Shown here: piece after piece, positions 17,864-27,134 of the stretch
How the letters are laid out: each line of letters begins with the position of its first letter
Numbering within the stretch: position 1 is the first letter of the stretch
Assembly (NCBI RefSeq): GCF_025639885.1
Contig: NZ_CP106738.1
Coordinates: forward strand, 2,480,001 to 2,544,000
DNA from: Roseovarius pelagicus
GTDB taxonomy: Bacteria > Pseudomonadota > Alphaproteobacteria > Rhodobacterales > Rhodobacteraceae
Length of the DNA stretch: 64,000 nucleotides
Direction: 5' to 3'
Notes under the pieces: model-generated
Told to the model about the DNA's origin: nothing
Database searches by the model: none
Seen by the model: the letters and a program-made list of their open reading frames with translations, nothing else
Translations under genes and position numbers: made by a program

Positions 17864-19083
17864 GCAATGTCGCGGGGTCGCATCATCAGCCAGATCAGTG
17901 CACCACCGGCCAGTGCCAGAAATGGCGCCATGGCAAGGTTTACGGCGGTCCAGCCGGTTTGTGCATCGCCGCCTGAGCAGTTCATCAACCCGCCCGAAGA
18001 CAATGACGCAAGCGTGACACCGCCGAACACCAGCAGATCGTTCAAGCCTTGCATGCGGCCGCGTTCATGCGGCTCATGTGCGCCGGCCAGCATTGAGGTG
18101 GCACCGATGAAGCCGAAGTTCCAGCCAAGGCCCAGCAGAATGAGCGCCACAAAGAAGTTCTCGATCTCGACGCCGTTCAGCGCCACAACCCCTGCCGCTG
18201 CAAGTATCAGCACCCCCGCCGCCACGATTTTCTCAACCCCGAACCGTGCAATCAGATGCCCGGTAAAGAACGATGGCGCAAACATCGCCAGAACGTGGCC
18301 GGTGACCACATCTGCGGCCGTGTTGGCACTGAACCCGCATCCGACCACGGCCAGAGGCGTCGACGTCATCACAAGGTTCATCAGCGCGTAGGAGACCATC
18401 GCGCAGATCACGGCGACCGCGATACGCGGCGTTTTCAGCAGCTCCAGGCGCGTGCGCCCTTTGGGGCTGTCGGCGCTGGGCGGTACGGGTTTGGGGATGT
18501 CGATGAGCAAGAACAAGGCCGAGCCGACGATGTTCAGAACAATCACCGCCAAATACGTCCCAAGGAACGTCACGACCATCGCATCGGCGGTCAACTTGAC
18601 CAGTTGCGGGCCGATCACCGCACTGACCAACCCGCCGGCCATGACGTAGGAGATCGCCTTGGGCCGGAATGCATCGCTGGCCGTGTCAGCGGCTGCAAAG
18701 CGATAGAACCCTTGGGCGGACATATAGATGCCGGACAGGAAGCTACCCAGCAGAAAGACCGGAAAAGACCCAAGGTAGAGGCCGTAAGCCCCAACAAGCG
18801 CCCCAGTCGCACCGCCGGCGGCCCCGACAAAAAATCCCGCGCGGCGGCCGTATTTCTGCATCAATGCAGAGACCGGTGTGGCCGACAACATGGAGCCGAT
18901 GACCAGCAGCGAGATTGGCAATGTCGCAAAGCAGACATTGGAAGCCAGCGATTGGCCCGCCAGCCCGGCGACAACAAAAATCATCGGCATCTGCGCGCCC
19001 AGAAACGCCTGCGCCATGACCAGCACCGTTACATTGCGTCGGGCACGGGCATCGTCATGCTGGGGGAGGGCGGCATCGGTCAT
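17860..19083 (-). CDS. MFS transporter
   Basis: 407 aa from the ATG at 19083; the ribosome-binding site is weak. About 12 hydrophobic segments, with the MFS loop signature region SALMQKYGRRAGFFVGAAGG between segments 2 and 3 and PHERGRMQGLNDL in the C-terminal half. Inner-membrane transporter; substrate unknown. The stop codon TAG lies inside the REP-like repeat, so the C-terminus may have been set by the repeat insertion. It is separated from cobB by 43 bp on the same strand and could be cotranscribed. Confidence 0.85.
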   Translation of the reverse strand: MTDAALPQHDDARARRNVTVLVMAQAFLGAQMPMIFVVAGLAGQSLASNVCFATLPISLLVIGSMLSATPVSALMQKYGRRAGFFVGAAGGATGALVGAYGLYLGSFPVFLLGSFLSGIYMSAQGFYRFAAADTASDAFRPKAISYVMAGGLVSAVIGPQLVKLTADAMVVTFLGTYLAVIVLNIVGSALFLLIDIPKPVPPSADSPKGRTRLELLKTPRIAVAVICAMVSYALMNLVMTSTPLAVVGCGFSANTAADVVTGHVLAMFAPSFFTGHLIARFGVEKIVAAGVLILAAAGVVALNGVEIENFFVALILLGLGWNFGFIGATSMLAGAHEPHERGRMQGLNDLLVFGGVTLASLSSGGLMNCSGGDAQTGWTAVNLAMAPFLALAGGALIWLMMRPRDIA

Positions 19084-19126
19084 GGGCAACCTGCTAGACC
19101 TCTGCGCCTGCCTCCGCAAGCCCTTG

Positions 19127-20392
19127 TTATATCGCGTCGATCACATGCGCGAATGATCCGCTGACATATCCTTGGCGCAGCCCCATATCCGACAGCGCGT
19201 TGCCTTCGGCATCGCGCGCGGCAAACAGGGGATCGCCCTGTGCGCTGATGGTTGTGGCATAGTGGAACTCATGGCCGGCAAGCGGCGTCGTGAACGGGCC
19301 GCCAAGTGGCGAAAGCTGGCGATAACCGAGGTGCAGCTTGCGCTGGGCAAAGGACGTCACCAGCCTCAACAATCCCGCCATCGCATGTGACGTACCATCG
19401 GCATCGGTCAATGCTTTGCCCAGCACCATGTAGCCGCCGCATTCACCATAGATCGGTGTTGCTTCGGCGGCATGGCGGAGGCTATTCAGAAATTGTGCGT
19501 TCGCCGCCAGTCTGCCTGCATGCAGTTCAGGATACCCGCCGGGGAGATATATAAAATCGGCCTCTGGCACGGCTTCATCCGCAAGCGGTGAAAATGGACG
19601 TATCTCAGCCCCGGCAGCGCGCCAGTCGGTCAGAAGATGCGGATAGGCAAAGGCAAAGGCCAGATCACGCGCAACTGCAATGCGCTGTCCGGGTGGTGCC
19701 ATGTGGTTGGCTGGGCCGGGCGCGGGCATTGGTGCGGCAAGATCGAGCAAGCTGGGCAGGTCCAGCGTTGCTTCCAGCGCATCGGCGGCCGCTTCTAGAA
19801 ACGGCTCTAACGCAGGATGCTCACTTGCTTGCACCAGCCCCAGATGCCGCGAAGGTTGTGCCAGCGACCCATCACGATGCAACGCGGCCAGAACGGGCAG
19901 GCCGAGGGGGGCCAGCGCGCGGCGCAGCATGACCTCGTGCCGGTCCGAGCCGACATTGTTCAGGATTACCGCCGCGATGCGTACATCCGCTGCGAACCCG
20001 GAAAATCCTGCCACCAGTGGCGCGACCGATCCCGCCATCCGGCCTGCATCCACCACCAGAACCACGGGCAGGCGCAGGATGCGCGCCAGATCTGCCACCG
20101 CACCGCGCCCGTCTGGTGGCGCGCCGTCAAAGAGCCCCATCGCACCTTCGATCAAGAGCGTGCCATCGCCTGCCGCCAGTGCCTTGATACGTTCCGGCGA
20201 CATCGCCCAAGCATCTAGGTTGACGCAGGGCTGGCCGCTGGCGGCGGCGTGAAACATGGGGTCGATGTAATCCGGCCCGGATTTGGCTCCACGCACCGCG
20301 ATGCCCTGTCGCCGTAGCAGCCGCAATAACCCCAAGGTTACGGTGGTTTTGCCCGCCCCCGATGTGGGCGCGGCGAGGATGAGCCCGCTCAA
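19127..20392 (-). CDS. cobB: Cobyrinate/hydrogenobyrinate a,c-diamide synthase CobB
   Basis: 421 aa if it starts at the TTG at 20392, which overlaps the cobA stop (TTGA); no ATG is available and the protein's conserved start LILAAPTSGAGKTT follows directly. It amidates the a and c side chains of the corrin ring with glutamine and ATP. Visible parts: P-loop APTSGAGKTT, GPDYIDPMFH, LIEGAMGLFDG, VVDAGRMAGS, and a C-terminal class I amidotransferase region with YLPGGYPELHA and the nucleophile in YGECGGYMVLG, then GHEFHYAT. Coupled to cobA by overlap. Confidence 0.93.
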   Translation of the reverse strand: MSGLILAAPTSGAGKTTVTLGLLRLLRRQGIAVRGAKSGPDYIDPMFHAAASGQPCVNLDAWAMSPERIKALAAGDGTLLIEGAMGLFDGAPPDGRGAVADLARILRLPVVLVVDAGRMAGSVAPLVAGFSGFAADVRIAAVILNNVGSDRHEVMLRRALAPLGLPVLAALHRDGSLAQPSRHLGLVQASEHPALEPFLEAAADALEATLDLPSLLDLAAPMPAPGPANHMAPPGQRIAVARDLAFAFAYPHLLTDWRAAGAEIRPFSPLADEAVPEADFIYLPGGYPELHAGRLAANAQFLNSLRHAAEATPIYGECGGYMVLGKALTDADGTSHAMAGLLRLVTSFAQRKLHLGYRQLSPLGGPFTTPLAGHEFHYATTISAQGDPLFAARDAEGNALSDMGLRQGYVSGSFAHVIDAI

Positions 20393-21240
20393 GATGCCTC
20401 GGCGGGGTGCCCCCGGCCCAGCGGGTCGGTGTTGCGCGGCGGATCGCCCGCCATCATGCCTTGCCAATCCAGTACCTGTCGCATCAACACTGAGCGCCCG
20501 ACGCACAGTATCGCGGGCGGCTCCAGCCCGCTGGCGGCTATGTCGGCGGGCATTCGCGCCAGCGTCGTTTCCAGTACCTGCTGACTGTCGGTGGTCGCAG
20601 AGCAGACGACAGCACAAGGCTCACTCTCGGGACGGCCCGCATCCAGCAGGGCGCGGCTGATCTGCTCGACATGCTTCATGCCCATGTAGATCACCAGAAC
20701 CTGACTGCCTTCTGCGATGGCCTTCCAGTTCAGTGATGATGGCGTGTTCCCCGACTGGTCGTGGCCGGTCACAAAGGTCACAGACTGGTTCACGTCGCGG
20801 TGGGTGACAGGGATGCCAGCATAGGCCAGCCCGCCGATGCCAGCACTGATGCCGGGAATGATCCGCACCGACACGCCGTGTTGCACCAGCGTTTGCGCCT
20901 CTTCACCGCCGCGACCGAACACAAAGGGATCGCCCCCCTTAAGGCGCAGCACACGTTTGCCTTCGCGGCTGAGTTCGACAAGGCGCAACGAGATGTCGCG
21001 CTGCACTGCCGATGGCTTGCCGCCGCGTTTGCCCGCATAGATATGTTCGGCCTGCGGTGCCCAATCAAGGATCGCCTCCTGAACCAATGCGTCGTAGATC
21101 ACCACATCCGCCTGACGTAGCGCATTTAGCGCGTGCAGCGTCAGCAGGCCGGGATCACCGGGGCCGGCACCACATAACCAGACCCAGCCGGGTTCTAACG
21201 TTGGCCAGTGGCCTTGGGGAAAGGGGATCGAGTCGGTCAT
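20389..21240 (-). CDS. cobA: Uroporphyrinogen-III C-methyltransferase CobA
   Basis: 283 aa from the ATG at 21240; GAGGG lies very close to the start. It makes precorrin-2 from uroporphyrinogen III with two SAM. Family motifs: WLCGAGPGDPGLLTLHA, VIYDALV, RLKGGDPFVFGRGGEEA, IPVTHRDVNQSVTFVTGH and VIYMGMKH. Monofunctional type (no CysG reductase part). First gene of the cobA-cobB unit. Confidence 0.95.
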   Translation of the reverse strand: MTDSIPFPQGHWPTLEPGWVWLCGAGPGDPGLLTLHALNALRQADVVIYDALVQEAILDWAPQAEHIYAGKRGGKPSAVQRDISLRLVELSREGKRVLRLKGGDPFVFGRGGEEAQTLVQHGVSVRIIPGISAGIGGLAYAGIPVTHRDVNQSVTFVTGHDQSGNTPSSLNWKAIAEGSQVLVIYMGMKHVEQISRALLDAGRPESEPCAVVCSATTDSQQVLETTLARMPADIAASGLEPPAILCVGRSVLMRQVLDWQGMMAGDPPRNTDPLGRGHPAEAS

Positions 21241-21445
21241 GCCCTCTATATGGCGATGTTTGTACGGCGCGAAAAGCCTACATGCGACCGCAGGGTGCCA
21301 TGTCTGCGACATGGACGTTCGCGACACGCGGTGACACCAAGAGTATTTTCAGAGCGACAGGCTATCACAGATGTGAATGTTCTGCCAAAAATCGGCGTTT
21401 CGGAAAACCATCCTGTTTTTTGGTCAGTATCAGCCGGACCGCCAG

Positions 21446-22231
21446 TCACCATTTCCCGCTGAGACTGCGAATCATAAGAGATACCCGATCCCTGATCGGC
21501 GCTGGTGGCAATGTGCCATGAGCCACGCGTTCCGGTGCCATGGCTGCACGGCGCAAGACTGCTCCGGCCTGCCACGCGGCCAGCAATGCAGGCGCGGCCG
21601 CCCGGCTGACGTTGCCGCGCGCTGCGCGAGCACGTTGTAGTCGCGCCAATCCATCGCGCGCCAGTTCGGTGATGGCGGCGGGGCGTCCGTCGACCAGCGG
21701 CACACGTTTGGCGGCCTCCAGCTGCGGGATTGCGCGCAGGAACCCGGCCAATCCGGCCGCATAGCCCGCATCCAGTACCGGCGATGCCTCGGCAGGGCCG
21801 AGTGCGCGGGCCGCGACCAGCATCAGGTGAGCGGATGTTTCGGTCAGGTAGCGGTCAAAATGCGCTGCGTCCTCAAAGGCATCCTTGTAAATGTCCCAAC
21901 GTCGTGCCGCGATCAACGTATCCAGCAATGCCGCGCCGTTTGCGTCCAGAATACGGGCCAGAGGCGTGACAACTTCGTGCCGTCGCACCGGGCCGCCCGC
22001 TTTGATTTCCTCCAGTGCATCGCGCCACCATTGCAGACGCATTTCGGCGATCATGGGTTCCTCTGTCAGCCACGGGGCGCGGGCGACCTCGACATTGAAC
22101 GCATAAATGGGAAACAGGACGCGACGCGCTACCACGGGGGCGGCCATCGCGGTCATGAACCGGCTAGGGTCCCCGCGCTGCACGATCCCGGCGCAGGCGA
22201 TTTCGTCATCGTCGAGCGGGCGCGCATTCAT
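21446..22231 (-). CDS. Squalene/phytoene synthase-family protein
   Basis: 261 aa, ATG overlapping the cimA stop by ATGA. All-helical isoprenoid-synthase-like protein. The first part LDDDEIACAGIVQRGDPSRF and RRVLFPIYAFNVEVAR and the motif MRLQWWRDALEE match a short subfamily related to phytoene synthase and to mitochondrial NDUFAF6. The two Asp-rich motifs of real prenyl synthases (DxxxD) are not clear, so an enzymatic prenyl transfer is doubtful. No carotenoid genes nearby. Role unknown. Confidence 0.75.
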   Translation of the reverse strand: MNARPLDDDEIACAGIVQRGDPSRFMTAMAAPVVARRVLFPIYAFNVEVARAPWLTEEPMIAEMRLQWWRDALEEIKAGGPVRRHEVVTPLARILDANGAALLDTLIAARRWDIYKDAFEDAAHFDRYLTETSAHLMLVAARALGPAEASPVLDAGYAAGLAGFLRAIPQLEAAKRVPLVDGRPAAITELARDGLARLQRARAARGNVSRAAAPALLAAWQAGAVLRRAAMAPERVAHGTLPPAPIRDRVSLMIRSLSGKW

Positions 22232-23871
22232 TCGACCGAACCGACCTGCGTGTTCGTGCTTTCGCTTTCGCGGATAAGCTTCCAGTTGATCGCGTCGATC
22301 AGGGCATCGAATGATGCGTCGACGATGTTTGGACTGACGCCCACGGTGGACCAACGACGCCCCTGACCATCCTCGCTGTCAATGATGACGCGGGTCACGG
22401 CCTCTGTTCCGCCTTGGGTGATGCGGACCTTGAAGTCGACCAGATGCATGTCCTCGATCGCGGCCTGATAGCGTCCCAGATCCTTGGCCAGCGCCTTGGC
22501 CAGCGCGTTGACAGGGCCACGGTCGCTGCCTGCACTGTCCATGGATTCACTGACTGACAGCTTTTTCTCGCCATCGACTTTGACCACAACGACCGCCTCG
22601 GACAGGGACACCATCCGGTTACGCTTGTTTTTGCGCCGCTCCACTGTGACTTTGTAGCGTTTGACTTCAAAGAATTCCGGCAAAAGCCCCAGCTCAGCCC
22701 GGGCGAGTAGTTCGAAAGACGCCTGCGCGCTGTCGTAGGTATATCCGCGATCCTCGCGCACCTTGATCTCGTCCAGAATACGGGCCAGCGCGGGATTGTC
22801 ATCCGCCACATCCAGCCCGGCCTCTGCCAAGCGGCGGCGCAGGTTCGACTGACCCGCCTGATTGGACATCGGGATGATCCGCGCGTTGCCCACCAGTGCG
22901 GGGTCAATATGTTCGTAGGTGGTCGGGTCCTTGAGGATCGCGCTGGCGTGCAGCCCGGCCTTGTGCGCAAAGGCCGACGCACCGACATAGGCCGCCTGTC
23001 GCATCGGAACGCGGTTCAGGATATCGTCCAATTGGCGGCTGATCTGCGTCAGACCCAGCAGCGCGTCGGGTGTAACTCCAGTCTCATAGGTGCTGGCATA
23101 GGGTTCTTTTAGCAGCAGCGTCGGGATCAGTGTCGTGAGGTTGGCATTGCCGCATCGCTCGCCCAGCCCGTTCAGCGTGCCCTGCACCTGACGCGCGCCT
23201 GCGTCGATGGCGGCCAGCGAGCCGGCAACGGCGTTTTCGGTGTCGTTATGGGTGTGGATACCCAGATGATCACCGGGGATGCCTGCCGCGATAACCTGCG
23301 CTGTGATGCGCCCGATGTCCTGTGGCAGGGTGCCGCCGTTGGTGTCGCAGAGTACGACCCAGCGCGCACCGGCACCATAGGCGGCCTTTGCCGCCCGCAG
23401 CGCATAGTCGGGATTGGCGCGATAGCCGTCAAAGAAATGCTCGGCGTCGAACAGCGCCTCGCGCCCCTGCGCGGTGATATAGGCAATTGAGCGCGCGATA
23501 TTTTCGATATTCTCGTCCAGCGTGATCCCCAGCGCAGTGGTCACGTGAAAATCGTGGGTTTTGCCGACAATGCAGACGGCGGGTGTTCCCGCGTTCAGCA
23601 CGGCGGCCAGCACATCGTCGTTTTCAGCAGAGCGGCCAGCGCGTTTGGTCATGCCGAAGGCAGTCATGGCGGCGCGGGTTTTTGGCGCGGCACCGAAAAA
23701 GGCGCTGTCGGTCGGGTTCGCACCGGGCCAGCCGCCTTCGATATAGTCGATGCCAAGCTGGTCAAGCGCCTCGGCGATGCGGATCTTCTCGGGCGTGGAG
23801 AATTGCACGCCCTGCGTCTGCTGCCCGTCCCGCAGGGTGGTGTCGTAGAGGGTGATGCGGGTTCTTGTCAT
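22228..23871 (-). CDS. cimA: (R)-citramalate synthase CimA
   Basis: 547 aa. A single-chain homocitrate/2-isopropylmalate synthase-type enzyme that condenses pyruvate with acetyl-CoA as an entry into isoleucine synthesis. ITLYDTTLRDGQQTQGVQFS at the N-terminus and HTHNDTENAVAGSLAA hold metal ligands of the TIM-barrel (HMGL-like) domain; GLNGLGERCGNANL is typical. A C-terminal LeuA-dimer regulatory domain follows (about 400-530). The phytoene-synthase-like gene is coupled downstream. Confidence 0.92.
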   Translation of the reverse strand: MTRTRITLYDTTLRDGQQTQGVQFSTPEKIRIAEALDQLGIDYIEGGWPGANPTDSAFFGAAPKTRAAMTAFGMTKRAGRSAENDDVLAAVLNAGTPAVCIVGKTHDFHVTTALGITLDENIENIARSIAYITAQGREALFDAEHFFDGYRANPDYALRAAKAAYGAGARWVVLCDTNGGTLPQDIGRITAQVIAAGIPGDHLGIHTHNDTENAVAGSLAAIDAGARQVQGTLNGLGERCGNANLTTLIPTLLLKEPYASTYETGVTPDALLGLTQISRQLDDILNRVPMRQAAYVGASAFAHKAGLHASAILKDPTTYEHIDPALVGNARIIPMSNQAGQSNLRRRLAEAGLDVADDNPALARILDEIKVREDRGYTYDSAQASFELLARAELGLLPEFFEVKRYKVTVERRKNKRNRMVSLSEAVVVVKVDGEKKLSVSESMDSAGSDRGPVNALAKALAKDLGRYQAAIEDMHLVDFKVRITQGGTEAVTRVIIDSEDGQGRRWSTVGVSPNIVDASFDALIDAINWKLIRESESTNTQVGSVE

Positions 23872-23916
23872 GGCATCCGCCCTTGCGATTTATCGCGGTC
23901 GTGGCGCTTGCGGCAC

Positions 23917-23979
23917 GGCCAGCCCCCGACCGCCCCCCCGGGCGGGGGCTTCACCCCCACCCGCGGCCGGGGGCTGGCC
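23917..23979. repeat. Large GC-rich inverted repeat between cysS and cimA
   Basis: GGCCAGCCCCCG at 23917-23928 is matched by CGGGGGCTGGCC at 23968-23979, a perfect 12-bp stem, with a further C/G-rich inner hairpin (cccgcccg and cgggcggggg). On the plus strand it is followed by TTT. It lies 20 bp after the cysS stop. It may end the cysS transcript or be a member of a dispersed GC-rich repeat. Confidence 0.6.
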
Positions 23980-23998
23980 TTTAATGGGGTCGGAGGGG

Positions 23999-25474
23999 TC
24001 AAACCAGATTCTCCAACTTCGCGGGGTCGAAGTGAGGCAATCGAGTGGTTTCTATGCCTTCGCGTGTAATTTTCACCTCAACACCAGCGGCGATGAGCGC
24101 GTCTCGCAATCGGTCGGCTTCAGCGAAATCTTTGTTTTTTCGCGCTTCGATGATCCTTGCGGATAGATCATCAAGTGCAAAAACTTCGTTAACCGCTCGA
24201 ATAACAACGCCGCGGAATTCATCCTTCTCACGTGCAGCATCGATTGCGGTAGGAGAATCTTTCAGATCAAACCCTAGAAGCCTTTGGCTTGAATAGAGTG
24301 CTAATAGGTGCTCCTTAAGTGCATCTTGATCGTGGGGTCGATTTTTCCCAGCTTCACGAATAGCATTGATTGCAGAAACGCTATCTAGCTCGTCCGAAAG
24401 AAAATCCACCACGTCTGGCAGTGGTTTTGTGGCGTGGAGTTTGTTTCGCATTTCCTCGCCTCCTCGTCCCAACATCCGAGCAAAATCCGTCACGGCAACT
24501 GCTGCCTCATGTCGCCGTTTTACACTTAGGTCCATCAGTGAGCGGTAGTGGGACAATAAGAACGACATTCTGATTTCATCCCCTGTCATTGCTCTACTCA
24601 AAAGGGGGGCTGTGCCGTCTAGGATTTGTCGCACGGTAAAGAAGTTGCCCAAGCTCTTGGACATCTTCTTGCCCTCGACCTGCAGCATCTCGTTATGCAT
24701 CCAGACCTGCGCGAAACCGCCCTCGGGATGGGCGCAGCAGCTCTGCGCGATCTCGTTCTCGTGGTGCGGGAACATCAGGTCGTTGCCGCCGCCGTGAATG
24801 TCAAAGCTTTCGCCCAGTAATTCATAGGCCATGGCCGAGCATTCTATATGCCAGCCGGGCCGCCCGCGCCCCCATGGGCTGTCCCAGCCGGGCAGGTCAT
24901 CCGAGGACGGTTTCCACAGCACGAAATCCATCGGGTTGCGCTTGTAGGGCGCGACTTCGACTCGTGCGCCGGCAATCATATCATCGACCGTCCGACCGGA
25001 TAGCGCGCCATATTCTGTATAGCTCTCAACAGCGAACAGGACGTGGCCCTCGGCCTCGTACGCGTGGCTCTTGGCAATCAGATCCTCTATCATCGCTACC
25101 ATCTGCGGGATGAACTGGGTCGCGCGCGGCATCGCGTCGGGCTCCAATGCGCCGAGTGCGCCCATGTCGTCCAGAAACCACTGGATCGTCTCTTCGGTGA
25201 TGTCCCCGATCTTGCGATTGTCGGCGGCCGCGCGTGCGTTGATCTTGTCATCGACGTCGGTAAAGTTGCGCACGTAAGTCACGTGATCGTCGCCATAAAC
25301 ATGGCGTAGCAGCCGGTTCAGCACATCGAATACCACCACGGGCCGGGCGTTGCCCAGATGGGCGCGGTCATAGACGGTGGGGCCACAGACATACATCCGC
25401 ACATTGTCCGGATCTAGAGGTGTGAACGCCTCCTTGCGGCGGGTCTTGGTGTTGTGCAGCTTGATCGTCGTCAT
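23999..25474 (-). CDS. cysS: Cysteine-tRNA ligase, mosaic base composition
   Basis: 491 aa from the ATG at 25474 ([13 protein letters not shown]). It charges tRNA-Cys. [18 protein letters not shown] carries the first zinc Cys and the HIGH-like [23 protein letters not shown] and [12 protein letters not shown] complete the active site. By my count 24121-24300 is 43-48% GC while 24841-24960 is 60-70%; the change falls near 24600-24640, just after the KMSKS loop. The C-terminal 200 residues (anticodon-binding part) thus appear to come from a lower-GC donor. The reading frame is intact and the gene should be functional. Confidence 0.95.
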   Translation of the reverse strand: MTTIKLHNTKTRRKEAFTPLDPDNVRMYVCGPTVYDRAHLGNARPVVVFDVLNRLLRHVYGDDHVTYVRNFTDVDDKINARAAADNRKIGDITEETIQWFLDDMGALGALEPDAMPRATQFIPQMVAMIEDLIAKSHAYEAEGHVLFAVESYTEYGALSGRTVDDMIAGARVEVAPYKRNPMDFVLWKPSSDDLPGWDSPWGRGRPGWHIECSAMAYELLGESFDIHGGGNDLMFPHHENEIAQSCCAHPEGGFAQVWMHNEMLQVEGKKMSKSLGNFFTVRQILDGTAPLLSRAMTGDEIRMSFLLSHYRSLMDLSVKRRHEAAVAVTDFARMLGRGGEEMRNKLHATKPLPDVVDFLSDELDSVSAINAIREAGKNRPHDQDALKEHLLALYSSQRLLGFDLKDSPTAIDAAREKDEFRGVVIRAVNEVFALDDLSARIIEARKNKDFAEADRLRDALIAAGVEVKITREGIETTRLPHFDPAKLENLV

Positions 25475-25708
25475 GGCGTATCCTCGCGCGCAGGGTTGCG
25501 GCGGGCTTAGCAACTAACTCTCAAATTTGGAATAGTAGACCGACCCGCCCGAGATGTCTCAGCAGGGAATGCAGCAGATAATGGTGCAGGTCTTGGTCAT
25601 GGCGGCAACTTTATGGGCGGCGCGGCGGCGGGTCAAGCGGTGTTGGAATCCCGACGTCGGTATCACGTCGGTATTCTGTCGGTATCGCGTCAGCGCCCGG
25701 TGGGTGGA

Positions 25709-26086
25709 CTAACGACCAAAGCTCTGATGGCTGCGCAGCGCACAACGGTTGCCGTCTGGATCATGGAACTCTGCCGTTTCGCCCCATTTGTGATGCTGAT
25801 GGCTCACGGTAACACCATGCTGTCGCAGATGCAGGATATCCTCGGCGATATGACATGTGTTGAACCGCAGCTTGACCGGCCCGTTCTCGGATGTTCTGCC
25901 CTGCGTCACAGCCTGCCCGCCGGGCTCTACCATCAAATACGTGCCGCCAAGATCAAAGGCTGTCAGCCTCTCGGTCTCGGTGTCTTTCTCTAACATCACT
26001 GGCAGACCGAGGATGTCGCGATAAAACCCGACGCAACTGATGTAATGTTCGGTGTTCAGTATGAGACCGCATTGCTCAAAACGCAT
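25709..26086 (-). CDS. VOC-family protein (glyoxalase/bleomycin-resistance fold)
   Basis: 125 aa, one VOC module. FEQCGLILNTEHYISCVGFYRDILGLPV starts the fold and FHDPDGNRCALRSH ends it with the usual metal-side E/H region (GETAEFHDPDGN). Substrate unknown. Same strand as, and 71 bp after, a second VOC gene under a SoxR-type promoter, so it may share its redox control. Confidence 0.8.
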   Translation of the reverse strand: MRFEQCGLILNTEHYISCVGFYRDILGLPVMLEKDTETERLTAFDLGGTYLMVEPGGQAVTQGRTSENGPVKLRFNTCHIAEDILHLRQHGVTVSHQHHKWGETAEFHDPDGNRCALRSHQSFGR

Positions 26087-26157
26087 AGACAGTTCCTATT
26101 TCTTCTTGCGAAAAATATCCCCGCCGGAGGCACCGGCCAGTGCCCCCGGCGATGCCG

Positions 26158-26532
26158 TCAGTTGTAGTGGACCACTTCGAATTCGATCCCGTCCGGTCCG
26201 TCGAAATAGAACCGCGTGCCGGGTTCGTAATCGGCGTGATTGTGTGGTTCATATCCGGCGGCTGTCACGCGGGCCTCAATCATGGTGATATCGTCCACCA
26301 CCACGCCGACATGGTTGAGGCCAGACACCTGTGCATAGTTGTCGCCCGCCGGGACAAGCGTCTTGTTCGGGTTATAGAGTGCCAGATAGCTGTCGTCGTT
26401 GCCCACATGCACAGTGTAGCCATCATTCAGCGCGGCCCCCTCCCAGCGGATATGCCAGTCAAACAGATCGCACAGGATCTTGGCGCTGGCCTTGGGGTCG
26501 GGGACGGTGATGTTCACATGTTCCAAATGCAT
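26158..26532 (-). CDS. VOC-family protein, probable SoxR target
   Basis: 124 aa from the ATG at 26532, with GAGGAAACG directly upstream; a longer start at 26559 is less likely. Single VOC domain: LEHVNITVPDPKASA, LNHVGVVVDDI and YFDGPDGIEFEVVHYN, with His and Glu at metal positions. It resembles glyoxalase I-like proteins. The promoter facing it contains an 18-bp palindrome in a 19-bp spacer and soxR is divergent, so activation under redox stress is likely. Confidence 0.82.
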   Translation of the reverse strand: MHLEHVNITVPDPKASAKILCDLFDWHIRWEGAALNDGYTVHVGNDDSYLALYNPNKTLVPAGDNYAQVSGLNHVGVVVDDITMIEARVTAAGYEPHNHADYEPGTRFYFDGPDGIEFEVVHYN

Positions 26533-26567
26533 CGTTTCCTCTTTCTCTTTGAGTTGCATCGGAATCT

Positions 26568-26598
26568 AGTGTAATTATTAAAGTATACTTTAATGCAA
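26568..26598 (-). promoter_or_regulatory. MerR/SoxR-type promoter with 19-bp spacer and 18-bp dyad
   Basis: On the minus strand TTGCAT (26593-26598) and TACACT (26568-26573) are 19 bp apart, the over-long spacer typical of MerR-family-activated promoters. The perfect palindrome ATTAAAGTATACTTTAAT (26577-26594) fills the spacer. It drives the VOC gene and lies 18 bp before the soxR start, so SoxR may also repress itself. Confidence 0.7.
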
Positions 26599-26612
26599 TA
26601 GGAAAAATACCA

Positions 26613-27083
26613 ATGCAGTCCAGTCGTTTATCGAATCGCGGTTTGTCGATTGGTCAGGTTGCGACGCGCACGGGGCTCGCCCCTTCGGCGATACGGTATT
26701 ACGAAACCGAAGGATTGGTGGCGCCTGACCGGACCGACACAGGGCAGCGCCGCTATGCGCGATCCGACATTCGGCGGCTGTCCTTCGTGATGATCAGTCA
26801 GGGTCTCGGCTTTACCATCGCGGAAATCCGCGAGGCGCTGGGCGGTCTGCCGGGTGATCGCACCCCGGACAAGCGTGACTGGGCGCGGATCTCAGCCCGG
26901 TTCGGCGCGGTGCTGGATGCTCGGATCGCACAAATGCAGGCGCTGCGAGAAAAGCTGGACGGCTGCATCGGCTGTGGCTGTCTGTCGTTGCGGACCTGTG
27001 CGTTATACAATCCGCGTGATGATGCGCGCAGGCACGGGGCCGGACCGCGCTATTTGATGGGCGACCGCAGCGATAGCGATTGA
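26613..27083 (+). CDS. soxR: Redox-sensing transcriptional activator SoxR
   Basis: 156 aa MerR-family regulator. The winged helix is at about 11-80 (LSIGQVATRTGLAPSAIRYY), then a dimerisation helix, then the [2Fe-2S]-binding pattern C118-x2-C121-x-C123-x5-C129. Oxidation of the cluster switches on target promoters. It is divergent from a VOC gene with a matching operator between. No soxS is expected outside enterics; targets are acted on directly. Confidence 0.93.
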   Translation: MQSSRLSNRGLSIGQVATRTGLAPSAIRYYETEGLVAPDRTDTGQRRYARSDIRRLSFVMISQGLGFTIAEIREALGGLPGDRTPDKRDWARISARFGAVLDARIAQMQALREKLDGCIGCGCLSLRTCALYNPRDDARRHGAGPRYLMGDRSDSD

Positions 27084-27134
27084 CATCCCCGTGTCGCGCT
27101 GGCTGTGTCCGTTGACCAAAGAGGGAGGTGCGGC

